The translations under genes were made by a program, and so were the position numbers. The notes beneath the pieces are model-generated. The model was not told the origin of the DNA, searched no databases, and saw only the letters and a list, made by a program, of their open reading frames with translations. From positions 1-6,218 of the forward strand of contig USOZ01000114.1 in assembly GCA_900556525.1 (NCBI GenBank): DNA of 6,218 nucleotides, read 5' to 3'. Positions 1 through 6,202 of this stretch are shown one piece after another. This stretch comes from an uncultured Oscillospiraceae bacterium (lineage in GTDB: Bacteria; Bacillota; Clostridia; Oscillospirales; Ruminococcaceae). How positions within the stretch are numbered: the first letter of the stretch is position 1; each line of letters begins with the position of its first letter.

Positions 1-1582
1 GTATCGCAGCCGCCGCCGCTTTTACGGCGTGTTCCTGACCCGTTATCCTGCCGCTAAGGCGTTCTTCGAGATGAAGCAGCGTTTGGGCTTCGTCTGCGGA
101 AATGTGCGAAAGGGGTATCTTACTGTGCGCGCTCGCTATCTCTGCAATGTCAGACGGGGTGACGGTGCGGAAATCGGTGCCGTTTCCGACGTTCTGTTTC
201 AATATCTCGTGCTGAAGCTCAAGCTCCTTTTCCTCGCGGCGAAGCTGCGCCGCCCGCTCAAATTCCTGCGCAAGTACCGCCGCTTCTTTTTCGGAGGAAA
301 GCTCTTTCAGACGTTCGCGTATCTGCGTGTACTCGGGCGGCTGTGAAAACTCTCTTATTTTTACGAGCGCGCAGGCTTCGTCCATAAGGTCTATCGCTTT
401 ATCGGGGAGCTTTCGTCCCTCGATATACCTGACCGAAAGGCGCACTGCCGATTTAAGCGCTTCGTCGCTGATTTTTACATTGTGATACGCTTCGTACCTG
501 TTTTTAAGCCCGTCAAGAATTTGCAGAGCCGCCGCTTCATCGGGTTCTTCAACGGTTATCGGCTGAAAGCGGCGCTCAAGGGCGCAGTCTTTTTCGATAT
601 ATCTGCGGTATTCCTCCACGGTCGTCGCGCCTATCACTTGAATTTCACCGCGCGCGAGAACGGGTTTAAGAATGTTCGCCGCGTCTATTGCCCCCTCCGC
701 CGCTCCCGCGCCGACGATACTGTGTATCTCGTCGATGAACAAGACAATGTTCCCGAGGTTTTTTACTTCCTCAATAACGCTTCTTACGCGCTCCTCAAAA
801 TCGCCGCGGTATTTCGCCCCCGCGAGCATTGCGGTAAGGTCGAGGCTGTATATCTGCTTTTCGAGCAGCTCGTCGGGAACGCTTCTTTCCGCAATACGCA
901 GGGCAACTCCCTCGGCTATCGCGGTTTTTCCGACACCGCTTTCGCCGATAAAGCAGGGGTTGTTCTTTCGCCTGCGGAGGAGGACTTGTACTGCCTCGGA
1001 TATTTCGCCGTCGCGGCAGAGAACGGGGTCGATCTTGCCCTGAGCCGCGAGAGAAGTCAGATCTTTTCCGTATTTTTCGAGAGCTGTCCCCGTTTTAAGC
1101 GGCTTTGAAGCCGCAGGAACGTCCGCCGTCCGTCCCGACTGCTCCCCGCCGCACTCGCGGCAAAGCCGCTCGGTGTTTACACCGAGTTCCCTTAAAAAAA
1201 GAGTCCCGTAGCAGCCCTCGTCGCCGAGAATTGCCGAAAGCAGGTGTTCCGTTCCGACGTAGCTTTGCTTGGCTGCGCGCGCCTTCGCAAGAGCCGCTTC
1301 GAGTATGCGTTTGCTTCGGGGTGTAAAATCGCTGACCGTGAGCCTTGTGCGTATCCCGCGTCCGATAAGCAGTTCCATTTTACCGAGAACGTCCGCGCAC
1401 GATACGCCGTGGCGGCTTAAAACAAGATACGCGACACCGAGCGGCTCCCCGCTTTCCTCCGCGAGCAGCCCGTAGAGGATATGCTCGCTCCCGATATATG
1501 TGTGACCCATGCTCATTGCCGCTTCGACCGCTTTATTAAGCGCGCTGTTCGCTTTTTCGGTAAATCCCTTAAATTCGATCAT
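1..1582 (-). CDS. clpC: ClpC-type AAA+ unfoldase, N-terminal 527 residues (3' part outside window)
   Basis: ATP-driven protein unfoldase that feeds substrates to the ClpP protease in the cytoplasm. I translated the minus strand from the ATG at 1582: 527 codons without a stop, running off the window. Seen: a double-repeat Clp N domain (about 1-145); D1 Walker A GESGVGKT (213-220); Walker B VLFIDE (280-285); GATT sensor-like motif (318-321); an RR pair (337-338) at the arginine-finger position; a middle domain with a UVR-like stretch EFERAAQLRREEKEL (440-454); then the D1-D2 linker (RITGQEHAVKAA). The middle domain and the absence of an N-terminal zinc finger favour ClpC over ClpA or ClpE. Glu33 and Glu112, in GSEHIL and GTEHLL, match the phosphoarginine-binding glutamates of Bacillus ClpC (family knowledge). 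The start is supported by AAGGGG ten bases upstream. No ctsR, mcsA or mcsB lies upstream; the neighbour is a divergent small gene, so this clpC has its own promoter. Whether D2 is intact cannot be seen. Confidence 0.9.
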   Translation of the reverse strand, partial: MIEFKGFTEKANSALNKAVEAAMSMGHTYIGSEHILYGLLAEESGEPLGVAYLVLSRHGVSCADVLGKMELLIGRGIRTRLTVSDFTPRSKRILEAALAKARAAKQSYVGTEHLLSAILGDEGCYGTLFLRELGVNTERLCRECGGEQSGRTADVPAASKPLKTGTALEKYGKDLTSLAAQGKIDPVLCRDGEISEAVQVLLRRRKNNPCFIGESGVGKTAIAEGVALRIAERSVPDELLEKQIYSLDLTAMLAGAKYRGDFEERVRSVIEEVKNLGNIVLFIDEIHSIVGAGAAEGAIDAANILKPVLARGEIQVIGATTVEEYRRYIEKDCALERRFQPITVEEPDEAAALQILDGLKNRYEAYHNVKISDEALKSAVRLSVRYIEGRKLPDKAIDLMDEACALVKIREFSQPPEYTQIRERLKELSSEKEAAVLAQEFERAAQLRREEKELELQHEILKQNVGNGTDFRTVTPSDIAEIASAHSKIPLSHISADEAQTLLHLEERLSGRITGQEHAVKAAAAAI

Positions 1583-1636
1583 AAGAATATATCCCCTTTT
1601 TTGTAACACTTCTGAACGACTGACATATATTGTATT

Positions 1637-1650
1637 ATGAAACGTTTCAT
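1637..1650. promoter_or_regulatory. Perfect 14-bp palindrome, candidate operator
   Basis: ATGAAACGTTTCAT reads identically on both strands. The GAAACGTTTC core with a central CG is the style of site bound by LacI/GalR-family regulators; it is also related to, but two bases shorter than, the catabolite (cre) consensus. It overlaps the end of the possible plus-strand -10 box and its predicted start site, and would fall in the spacer of the possible clpC promoter. It could therefore repress either gene or both. The palindrome is seen directly; the binding family is inferred. Confidence 0.5.
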
Positions 1651-1662
1651 CAATATTTAATC

Positions 1663-1668
1663 AGGAGG
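1663..1668 (+). promoter_or_regulatory. Ribosome binding site AGGAGG of the small peptide gene
   Basis: A full AGGAGG lies ten bases before the ATG at 1679. It is the main evidence that this very short reading frame is translated. Confidence 0.85.
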
Positions 1669-1678
1669 AAAACATAAT

Positions 1679-1810
1679 ATGTGCGGAAACAATAGCTGTA
1701 TCTGGATCATTATCCTTATTCTCTTATTCACTTGCTGCGGTTGCGGCAACAACGACTGCAGCTGCGGTAACAACAACGGTTGTGGCTGCAACAACGGCTG
1801 CGGATGCTGA
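1679..1810 (+). CDS. Small Cys/Gly/Asn-rich peptide with one hydrophobic segment (43 aa)
   Basis: Function not recognised. The frame starts at the ATG at 1679 behind a perfect AGGAGG and stops at TGA 1808-1810. The 43-residue product has 11 Cys, 9 Asn and 8 Gly. After a short head (MCGNNS) comes a hydrophobic run CIWIIILILLFT (7-18), long enough for a short membrane segment or signal-like anchor. The tail (19-43) is built from four C-x-C pairs (20/22, 27/29, 35/37, 41/43) separated by Gly/Asn runs. From memory, similar short cysteine-rich Clostridia proteins carry the uninformative automatic label 'chorion class high-cysteine HCB protein'; that name says nothing about function. Possible roles: metal or redox-active membrane peptide, cross-linked envelope or spore-coat component, or precursor peptide. 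No modification or export gene sits beside it. It is transcribed away from clpC and towards the ABC operon. Existence as a gene is well supported; role unknown. Confidence 0.8.
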   Translation: MCGNNSCIWIIILILLFTCCGCGNNDCSCGNNNGCGCNNGCGC

Positions 1811-1830
1811 GCATAAGCCTATAAATAAAA

Positions 1831-1858
1831 AGAGAGAGGGCAGACGTGCCCTCCCTCT
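1831..1858 (-). terminator. Intrinsic terminator (distal of two) for the ABC operon
   Basis: A 12-position hairpin (1831-1842 with 1847-1858) around a 4-base loop. Position 1835/1854 is an A-C mismatch in plus-strand RNA but a G-U wobble in minus-strand RNA. The T-rich run (TTTTATTTAT, positions 1830-1821) follows the stem only in the minus direction; in the plus direction the stem is followed by GCGTTGTCG. It therefore suits transcripts coming from the ABC operon, and lies just beyond the stop of the small plus-strand gene. Confidence 0.7.
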
Positions 1859-1872
1859 GCGTTGTCGATAGA

Positions 1873-1906
1873 AAAACCGCCTTCGGATTTTCCCGAAAGC
1901 GGTTTT
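1873..1906 (-). terminator. Intrinsic terminator (proximal) of the marR-ABC operon, possibly bidirectional
   Basis: A 14-position stem (1873-1886 with 1893-1906) with a 6-base loop. In minus-strand RNA the only imperfect pair (1881/1898) is a U-G wobble, and the stem ends in GGCGGTTTTTC, a classic terminator, starting 14 bases after the ABC stop codon. In plus-strand RNA the same pair is a C-A mismatch, but GCGGTTTTCTGT follows, so it may also stop transcripts of the small cysteine-rich gene. Confidence 0.85.
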
Positions 1907-1919
1907 CTGTATTTATAGA

Positions 1920-3857
1920 TCATTCAAGTTCGAATGCGCCGGTGTAGAGCTGGTAATACTTGCCCTTTTCGGCGATGAGCTTTTCATGGCTGCCGCGCTC
2001 GATGATCTTGCCGTGTTCAAGCACCATGATAACGTCGGAGTTTTGTACCGTCGAAAGTCTGTGCGCGATAACGAAAACGGTTCTGCCCGTCATTAAGCTG
2101 TCCATGCCTTTCTGAACGATCGCTTCGGTTCGCGTGTCAATGCTCGAAGTAGCTTCATCGAGTATCATTACGGGCGGGTCTGCGACAGCGGCGCGTGCGA
2201 TAGCGATAAGCTGGCGCTGTCCCTGTGAAAGCTGCGCACCGTTTTCCGTGAGCATTGTGTTGTAGCCGTCGGGAAGTCTTCGGATAAAGTCGTCGGCGTT
2301 AGCGAGCTGAGCCGCCGCGTATACCTCGTCGTCCGTCGCGTCAAGCCGTCCGTAGCGGATATTTTCCATAACTGTTCCCGTGAAAAGGTTCGTATCCTGA
2401 AGAACCATTCCAAGCGAGCGGCGCAGGTCGGATTTTTTGATTTTGTTGATATTTATTCCGTCATAGCGAATCTTTCCGTCCGCAATGTCATAAAAACGGT
2501 TTATAAGGTTTGTGATAGTGGTTTTTCCTGCGCCTGTCGAACCGACAAAGGCAACTTTCTGACCCGGTTCGGCGAAAAGCGTAATGTCGTGGAGAACGAT
2601 CTTATCGTCGGTATAGCCGAAGTCTACGTCGTGCAGCTGAACGTCGCCGCAGAGCTTTGTATACGTCGTTGTTCCGTTCTCATGCGGGTGTTTCCAAGCC
2701 CATATGCCCGTGCGCTCCTCAGCTTCGACAAGCTCGTTGTTCATGTTGTACTTTGCATTTACGAGCGTTACATAGCCGTTGTCGTCTTCGTGCTTTTCGT
2801 CGATAAGCTCGAATATGCGCTTTGCGCCCGCGAGAGCCATAACGATAAAGTTAAGCTGCTGACTGACCTGATTTATCGGCATTGTGAAGCTCTTTGAAAG
2901 CTGGAGGAAAGCGGCAATCCCGCCGAGGGTAAGTCCGCCGACGCCGTTTATTGCGAGAACTCCGCCGAGCACCGCGATAAGCGCGTACTGGAGGTTTCCG
3001 AGGTTGCCGTTTACGGGACCGAGAATGTTGGCGAAAATGTTCGCTTCGCGCGCGTTTACGCAAAGTTCCTCGTTCAGCTTGTCAAAATCCTCTTTCGTCT
3101 GTTCTTCGTGGCAGAAAACCTTAACGACTTTCTGACCGTTTATCATTTCTTCGATATAGCCGTTTACTTCGGCGATGGATTTCTGCTGACCGATAAAGTA
3201 TTTTCCGCTCTTTCCCGCGATTTTTCCCGTTATGAACATCATCAGCATGATAAACGCAACAACGAAAATCGTAAGGTAAATGCTTGTCACGCACATCGCG
3301 ACGAATACGGAAATAATTGTTATAAGCGAGGAGAACGCCTGCGGGATACTCTGCGAGAGCATCTGGCGGAGGGTATCAATGTCGTTCGTGTAGTGGCTCA
3401 TTATGTCGCCGTGGGAATGCTGGTCAAAATATTTTATCGGGAGCCGCTGCATATTCTCAAACATTTCATCGCGTATGGATTTTTGAACGCCCTGTGAAAT
3501 TGTGACCATAACGCGGTTGTAAACGAATGTTGCGACCATACCGAGCAGGTAGACAACGCCCATTACGACAAGCATTTTCAGCAGGTCGGTGAAAATCGGG
3601 TTTGCTGAGCCGATAAGAGGATCGATATAGTCGTCGATAAGCATTTGCAGGAACAGAGCGCTTGCTACGCCCGCAAGCGAACTTATAAGAATACACACAA
3701 GAACGAGGAAAAATCTTCCCTTATAGTCTTTAAAGATATAGCCGAGCAGGCGCTTTACGGTCTTCATGTCGGGTTTTCCCATTTTTCCGACTGCGCGCGG
3801 ACCGCCCGGACCTCTGCGCATTACTGCGGGCTGAGGGTTTTTATTCTCATTCGGCAT
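1920..3857 (-). CDS. Heterodimeric ABC exporter half-transporter B (permease-ATPase, catalytically canonical)
   Basis: One half of an ATP-driven multidrug-type efflux pump in the cytoplasmic membrane. The 645-residue protein has a basic, Gly/Pro-rich N-terminus (1-45), a six-helix membrane domain (about 48-345) and one ATPase domain (about 403-640). Seen: Walker A GSTGAGKT (439-446), Q-loop Gln487, signature LSQGQ (543-547), Walker B VMILDE with catalytic Glu568, SSID D-loop, switch His599 in IAHR. Its own nucleotide site is canonical, but the signature has Gln instead of the first Gly and would face the partner's degenerate site, as in TM287/288-type exporters. About 45 extra residues (356-402, containing WAWKHPH) separate the membrane and ATPase domains. 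Start: AAAGGAGG eight bases upstream, lying inside the 3' end of the preceding gene; the two genes overlap by 11 bp, suggesting translational coupling. Substrate cannot be read from sequence. Closest characterised types: LmrCD, BmrCD, EfrAB. Confidence 0.93.
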   Translation of the reverse strand: MPNENKNPQPAVMRRGPGGPRAVGKMGKPDMKTVKRLLGYIFKDYKGRFFLVLVCILISSLAGVASALFLQMLIDDYIDPLIGSANPIFTDLLKMLVVMGVVYLLGMVATFVYNRVMVTISQGVQKSIRDEMFENMQRLPIKYFDQHSHGDIMSHYTNDIDTLRQMLSQSIPQAFSSLITIISVFVAMCVTSIYLTIFVVAFIMLMMFITGKIAGKSGKYFIGQQKSIAEVNGYIEEMINGQKVVKVFCHEEQTKEDFDKLNEELCVNAREANIFANILGPVNGNLGNLQYALIAVLGGVLAINGVGGLTLGGIAAFLQLSKSFTMPINQVSQQLNFIVMALAGAKRIFELIDEKHEDDNGYVTLVNAKYNMNNELVEAEERTGIWAWKHPHENGTTTYTKLCGDVQLHDVDFGYTDDKIVLHDITLFAEPGQKVAFVGSTGAGKTTITNLINRFYDIADGKIRYDGININKIKKSDLRRSLGMVLQDTNLFTGTVMENIRYGRLDATDDEVYAAAQLANADDFIRRLPDGYNTMLTENGAQLSQGQRQLIAIARAAVADPPVMILDEATSSIDTRTEAIVQKGMDSLMTGRTVFVIAHRLSTVQNSDVIMVLEHGKIIERGSHEKLIAEKGKYYQLYTGAFELE

Positions 3858-5592
3858 CAGGCTCGCCTCCTTTCTGCTGTGAATAGTATACTTCTCTGTA
3901 AATTTCGTTGTTCTTGAGCAGATTTTCGTGCGTGTCGAAAGCGTTTATCTTTCCGCCCTCAAGTACGATTATCTTATCCGCGTCCTGAACCGAGGCGATA
4001 CGCTGCGCGATAATCAGCTTTGTCGTGTCGGGTATCTCCTCGCGGAAAGCCTTTCTTATCATAGCGTCGGTCGCGGTATCGACCGCGCTTGTGGAGTCGT
4101 CGAGAATGAGTATTTTCGGCTTTTTGAGCAATGCGCGGGCAATACAAAGACGCTGCTTCTGTCCGCCCGAAACGTTTGTTCCGCCCTGCTCGATATAGGT
4201 GTCATAACCGTCGGGGAAAGTGCGGATAAAGCCGTCCGCTTGAGCAAGCTGACAGGCGTGGACAAGCTCTTCATCGGTCGCGTCGGGGTTGCCCCAGCGC
4301 AGATTCTCCTTTATTGTTCCCGAGAAAAGGACGTTTTTCTGAAGAACCATTGCAACCTGATTTCTGAGCGATTCAATGTCGTATTTTCTTACGTCGATTC
4401 CGCCGACTTCAATTCTGCCCTCGGTAACGTCGTAAAGGCGCGGTATAAGCTGAACAAGGGTGGATTTAGACGAACCTGTTCCGCCGATTATTCCTATCGT
4501 TTCGCCCGAAGCTATCTTTATATTTGCATTTGAAAGGGCGTTTGTACCCGACTTATATGCAAATGAAACGTTGTTGAATGAAATCGAGCCGTTGGGAACT
4601 TCCTTTATCGGGTCGCTGCCGTTCGAGAGGGTGCTTTCTTCGTCCAGAACCTCGCAGATACGTTCTGCGGAAGCTCTCGCCATTGTTATCATAACGAAGA
4701 TCATGGAGAGCATCATAAGGCTCATGAGTATCTGCATTGCGTAGGTTATTATGCTCATGAGTTCGCCTGTTGTGAGCGTTCCGTCAACAACGATAAGGTG
4801 TGCGCCTATCCATGCGACTGCGATAAGTCCGCCGTACATACAGAACTGCATGAGCGGTGAGTTAAACGCAAGCACCTTTTCGGCGTAGCTGAAATCGTCG
4901 TAAATAGCCTTTGAAACGCCGTGGAACTTCTCAATTTCGTGATCCTCGCGGACAAAAGCCTTTACCACTCTCATGCCCGAAACGTTTTCCTGAACAACGC
5001 TGTTCAGCTTATCATAACGCTTGAAAACGCGCTCGAAAACGGGGTGAGCCTTCTTCATTATAATGAAAAGACCTACGCCTAAAATCGGGATCGCCGCAAG
5101 GAATACAAGCGCGAGAGTTGAATTTATCGTGAACGCCATTATCATTGAGAAAATCAGCATTATCGGCGCTCTTACCGCTATACGAAGTATCATCTGATAT
5201 GCGTCCTGAACGCGGGTAACGTCCGAGGTAAGACGCGTAACAAGGCTCGCCGTCGAGAACTTGTCGATATTCGCAAAGGAATATCCCTGAACCTTATGGA
5301 ACATATCGCGGCGCAGGTTACGCGCGAAGCCCGTCGAAGCGATCGCTCCGTATTTTCCGCCGCCGAATCCTCCCAAAAGGGAAATTCCGCAGGAAACGAC
5401 GAGCAGACCGCCTATTATAAGAATATATGTGAGGTTGCCCTCGCCGTTGTTTCCGTTTATGCCGTTGTCGATGAGCAGAGCCATAAGCCACGGGATAATA
5501 ACTTCCATAAGAACCTCAAGCACCATGAAAATCGGCGTGACTATTGACGCTTTTTTGAACTCTCCGACACGTTTTGCCAGTGTTTTTATCAT
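3847..5592 (-). CDS. Heterodimeric ABC exporter half-transporter A (degenerate ATPase site)
   Basis: Partner half of the efflux pump, cytoplasmic membrane. 581 residues: six-helix membrane domain (helices roughly 16-40, 54-76, 134-155, 158-180, 247-268, 276-305), then the ATPase domain (about 336-570). Seen: Walker A GGTGSSKS (370-377), Q-loop Gln418, canonical signature VSGGQ (474-478), Walker B ILILDD in which Asp499 replaces the catalytic Glu, and Gln530 in IIAQR where the switch His should be. Both replacements are known for the non-hydrolysing site of heterodimeric exporters (TM287-like), so this is normal for the class, not decay. Its intact signature would complete the competent site of half-transporter B. 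The start ATG overlaps the marR stop by 4 bp (ATGA) and has AAGGAG eleven bases upstream. It is the middle gene of the operon; the proteins are probably made in equal amounts by coupled translation. Confidence 0.93.
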   Translation of the reverse strand: MIKTLAKRVGEFKKASIVTPIFMVLEVLMEVIIPWLMALLIDNGINGNNGEGNLTYILIIGGLLVVSCGISLLGGFGGGKYGAIASTGFARNLRRDMFHKVQGYSFANIDKFSTASLVTRLTSDVTRVQDAYQMILRIAVRAPIMLIFSMIMAFTINSTLALVFLAAIPILGVGLFIIMKKAHPVFERVFKRYDKLNSVVQENVSGMRVVKAFVREDHEIEKFHGVSKAIYDDFSYAEKVLAFNSPLMQFCMYGGLIAVAWIGAHLIVVDGTLTTGELMSIITYAMQILMSLMMLSMIFVMITMARASAERICEVLDEESTLSNGSDPIKEVPNGSISFNNVSFAYKSGTNALSNANIKIASGETIGIIGGTGSSKSTLVQLIPRLYDVTEGRIEVGGIDVRKYDIESLRNQVAMVLQKNVLFSGTIKENLRWGNPDATDEELVHACQLAQADGFIRTFPDGYDTYIEQGGTNVSGGQKQRLCIARALLKKPKILILDDSTSAVDTATDAMIRKAFREEIPDTTKLIIAQRIASVQDADKIIVLEGGKINAFDTHENLLKNNEIYREVYYSQQKGGEPDAE

Positions 5593-6050
5593 TTTTTCTG
5601 TAACTCCTTCCTTTCCTTCTGTTCCATTTCAGAAAGTTTGTCTTTCAGCTTTTCTGTAAGCCGCCAGAACTCTTTTTCCTCCTCTGGAGTAAACGCAAGG
5701 GCAAGTTCCTCCTCAAATCGGTCGATAAACGCGCGCATTTCCTGTTCTATCGCAATCGCTTTCGGCGTAAGTACGATTTTTTTCAGTCTTGCGTCGGAGG
5801 AAACCGATTCGCGGACAACAAGCCCGTTGCTTTCCATAAGCTGAAGCAGCCGCGTAGCTGTCGAGCGCTGTATTCCAAAGCTCTTTTCAATGTCGCGCTG
5901 ATAGACGTCGTGGTCGCTGTTGCGCCAGAGGTAGCCGATTATCCGCCCGTGGTAGCAGGTCACGTCATCAATAGGATTGTTCATGAGCTGCCTGTCTATT
6001 CGGTGGGTTATCTGCTTCAGCGCCAGTCCGATATGTTTTGATTCGTCCAT
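5589..6050 (-). CDS. MarR-family winged-helix transcriptional regulator
   Basis: Probable ligand-responsive repressor of its own operon and thus of the ABC exporter. 153 residues, a normal MarR length. Seen: an N-terminal helical dimerisation part (1-45), a helix-turn-helix (about 48-73; recognition helix near IQRSTATRLLQLM, 60-72), a beta wing with the family's D-x-R motif in SSDARLKK (84-91), and a C-terminal charged helix (from about 97, Glu/Lys-rich, ending ELQKK). Start: ATG at 6050 with AAGGAG six bases upstream, about 40 bases from the predicted transcription start. It is first in the operon and overlaps the next gene by 4 bp. MarR genes placed before LmrCD-like pairs usually repress the pump until drug binds (family knowledge); the ligand here is unknown. 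Confidence 0.92.
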   Translation of the reverse strand: MDESKHIGLALKQITHRIDRQLMNNPIDDVTCYHGRIIGYLWRNSDHDVYQRDIEKSFGIQRSTATRLLQLMESNGLVVRESVSSDARLKKIVLTPKAIAIEQEMRAFIDRFEEELALAFTPEEEKEFWRLTEKLKDKLSEMEQKERKELQKK

Positions 6051-6056
6051 GTGGTT

Positions 6057-6062
6057 CTCCTT
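6057..6062 (-). promoter_or_regulatory. Ribosome binding site of the marR gene
   Basis: AAGGAG on the minus strand with six bases before the ATG. It fixes this start over any alternative further upstream. Confidence 0.85.
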
Positions 6063-6086
6063 TCTTTATGTTCTTACTGAAACTGT

Positions 6087-6100
6087 TAGCGGTACAACTA
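6087..6100. promoter_or_regulatory. Imperfect palindrome over the transcription start, candidate MarR operator
   Basis: The minus strand reads TAGTTGTACCGCTA, of the form TAG-nn-GTAC-nn-CTA: 10 of 14 positions agree with its reverse complement. It touches the -10 box and its centre (6093/6094) coincides with the expected +1. A repressor bound here would block RNA polymerase. The symmetry and placement are seen; the binding protein is inferred from the gene behind it. Confidence 0.4.
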
Positions 6101-6128
6101 TTATAGCAATACTCCCCAAAAATGTCAA
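6100..6128 (-). promoter_or_regulatory. Sigma-A promoter of the marR-ABC operon
   Basis: Perfect consensus on the minus strand: TTGACA (6123-6128), a 17-bp spacer (6106-6122), TATAAT (6100-6105). Expected transcript start near 6093, giving an untranslated leader of about 43 bases. A promoter this strong before a regulator gene makes sense if it is normally held down by that regulator. Confidence 0.92.
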
Positions 6129-6173
6129 GTGAGGTTTTGTGAAAATCTGACGAAAATTGAACGGGGAGCGAGC

Positions 6174-6202
6174 GCGGCACAGGCAAAGCCTGACCGCCTT
6201 TT
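6174..6202. other. GC-rich hairpin in the gene-free right edge
   Basis: CAGGC-AAA-GCCTG (6180-6192) forms a perfect 5-bp stem, extended past a small internal loop by GCGG (6174-6177) with CCGC (6194-6197), and followed by CTTTT in the plus direction. It could be a weak plus-strand terminator, but no plus-strand gene in the window would need it; or part of a dispersed intergenic repeat. The rest of 6129-6218 shows no gene. Confidence 0.35.

Larger units (their letters stand above)
1583..1678. promoter_or_regulatory. Divergent control region between clpC and the cysteine-rich peptide gene
   Basis: This 96-bp AT-rich gap must hold the start signals of both divergent genes. On the plus strand TATTAT (1633-1638) is a possible -10 box, but the -35 at 17 bp (TTCTGA, 1610-1615) is weak. 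On the minus strand TTGATG followed 16-18 bp later by AATATA or TATATG is possible, also weak. CATATATT (1624-1631, plus) also resembles -10 boxes of mother-cell sporulation sigma factors, without a convincing -35. I see no CtsR heptad repeats and no CIRCE element, the usual heat-shock operators for clp genes. Promoter assignment is tentative; that regulation resides here is close to certain from layout. Confidence 0.5.

Noticed and set aside
482..1108. Plus-strand 208-codon open frame, with overlapping frame 672-1043
   Set aside because: Lies antisense to clpC, whose translation shows continuous ClpC homology with all D1 motifs. No ribosome binding site and low-complexity, family-less translation.
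1583..1678. CtsR or CIRCE heat-shock operator before clpC
   Set aside because: Neither the tandem GGTCAAA heptads nor the TTAGCACTC inverted repeat is present.
1811..1919. Small RNA or riboswitch in the convergent gap
   Set aside because: The two hairpins with T-runs are fully explained as tandem terminators; no promoter or conserved aptamer pattern seen.
3928..4533. Plus-strand 201-codon open frame
   Set aside because: Antisense to the ATPase domain of half-transporter A; a by-product of codon bias with no start signals.
3847..5592. Loss-of-function mutation in half-transporter A (missing catalytic Glu and switch His)
   Set aside because: The same two substitutions are characteristic of the degenerate half of heterodimeric exporters, and the partner's signature is altered to match.
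5968..6186. Minus-strand 72-codon frame upstream of and into marR
   Set aside because: It runs through the consensus promoter and operator and into marR in another frame; its start lies upstream of the -35 box and lacks a ribosome binding site.
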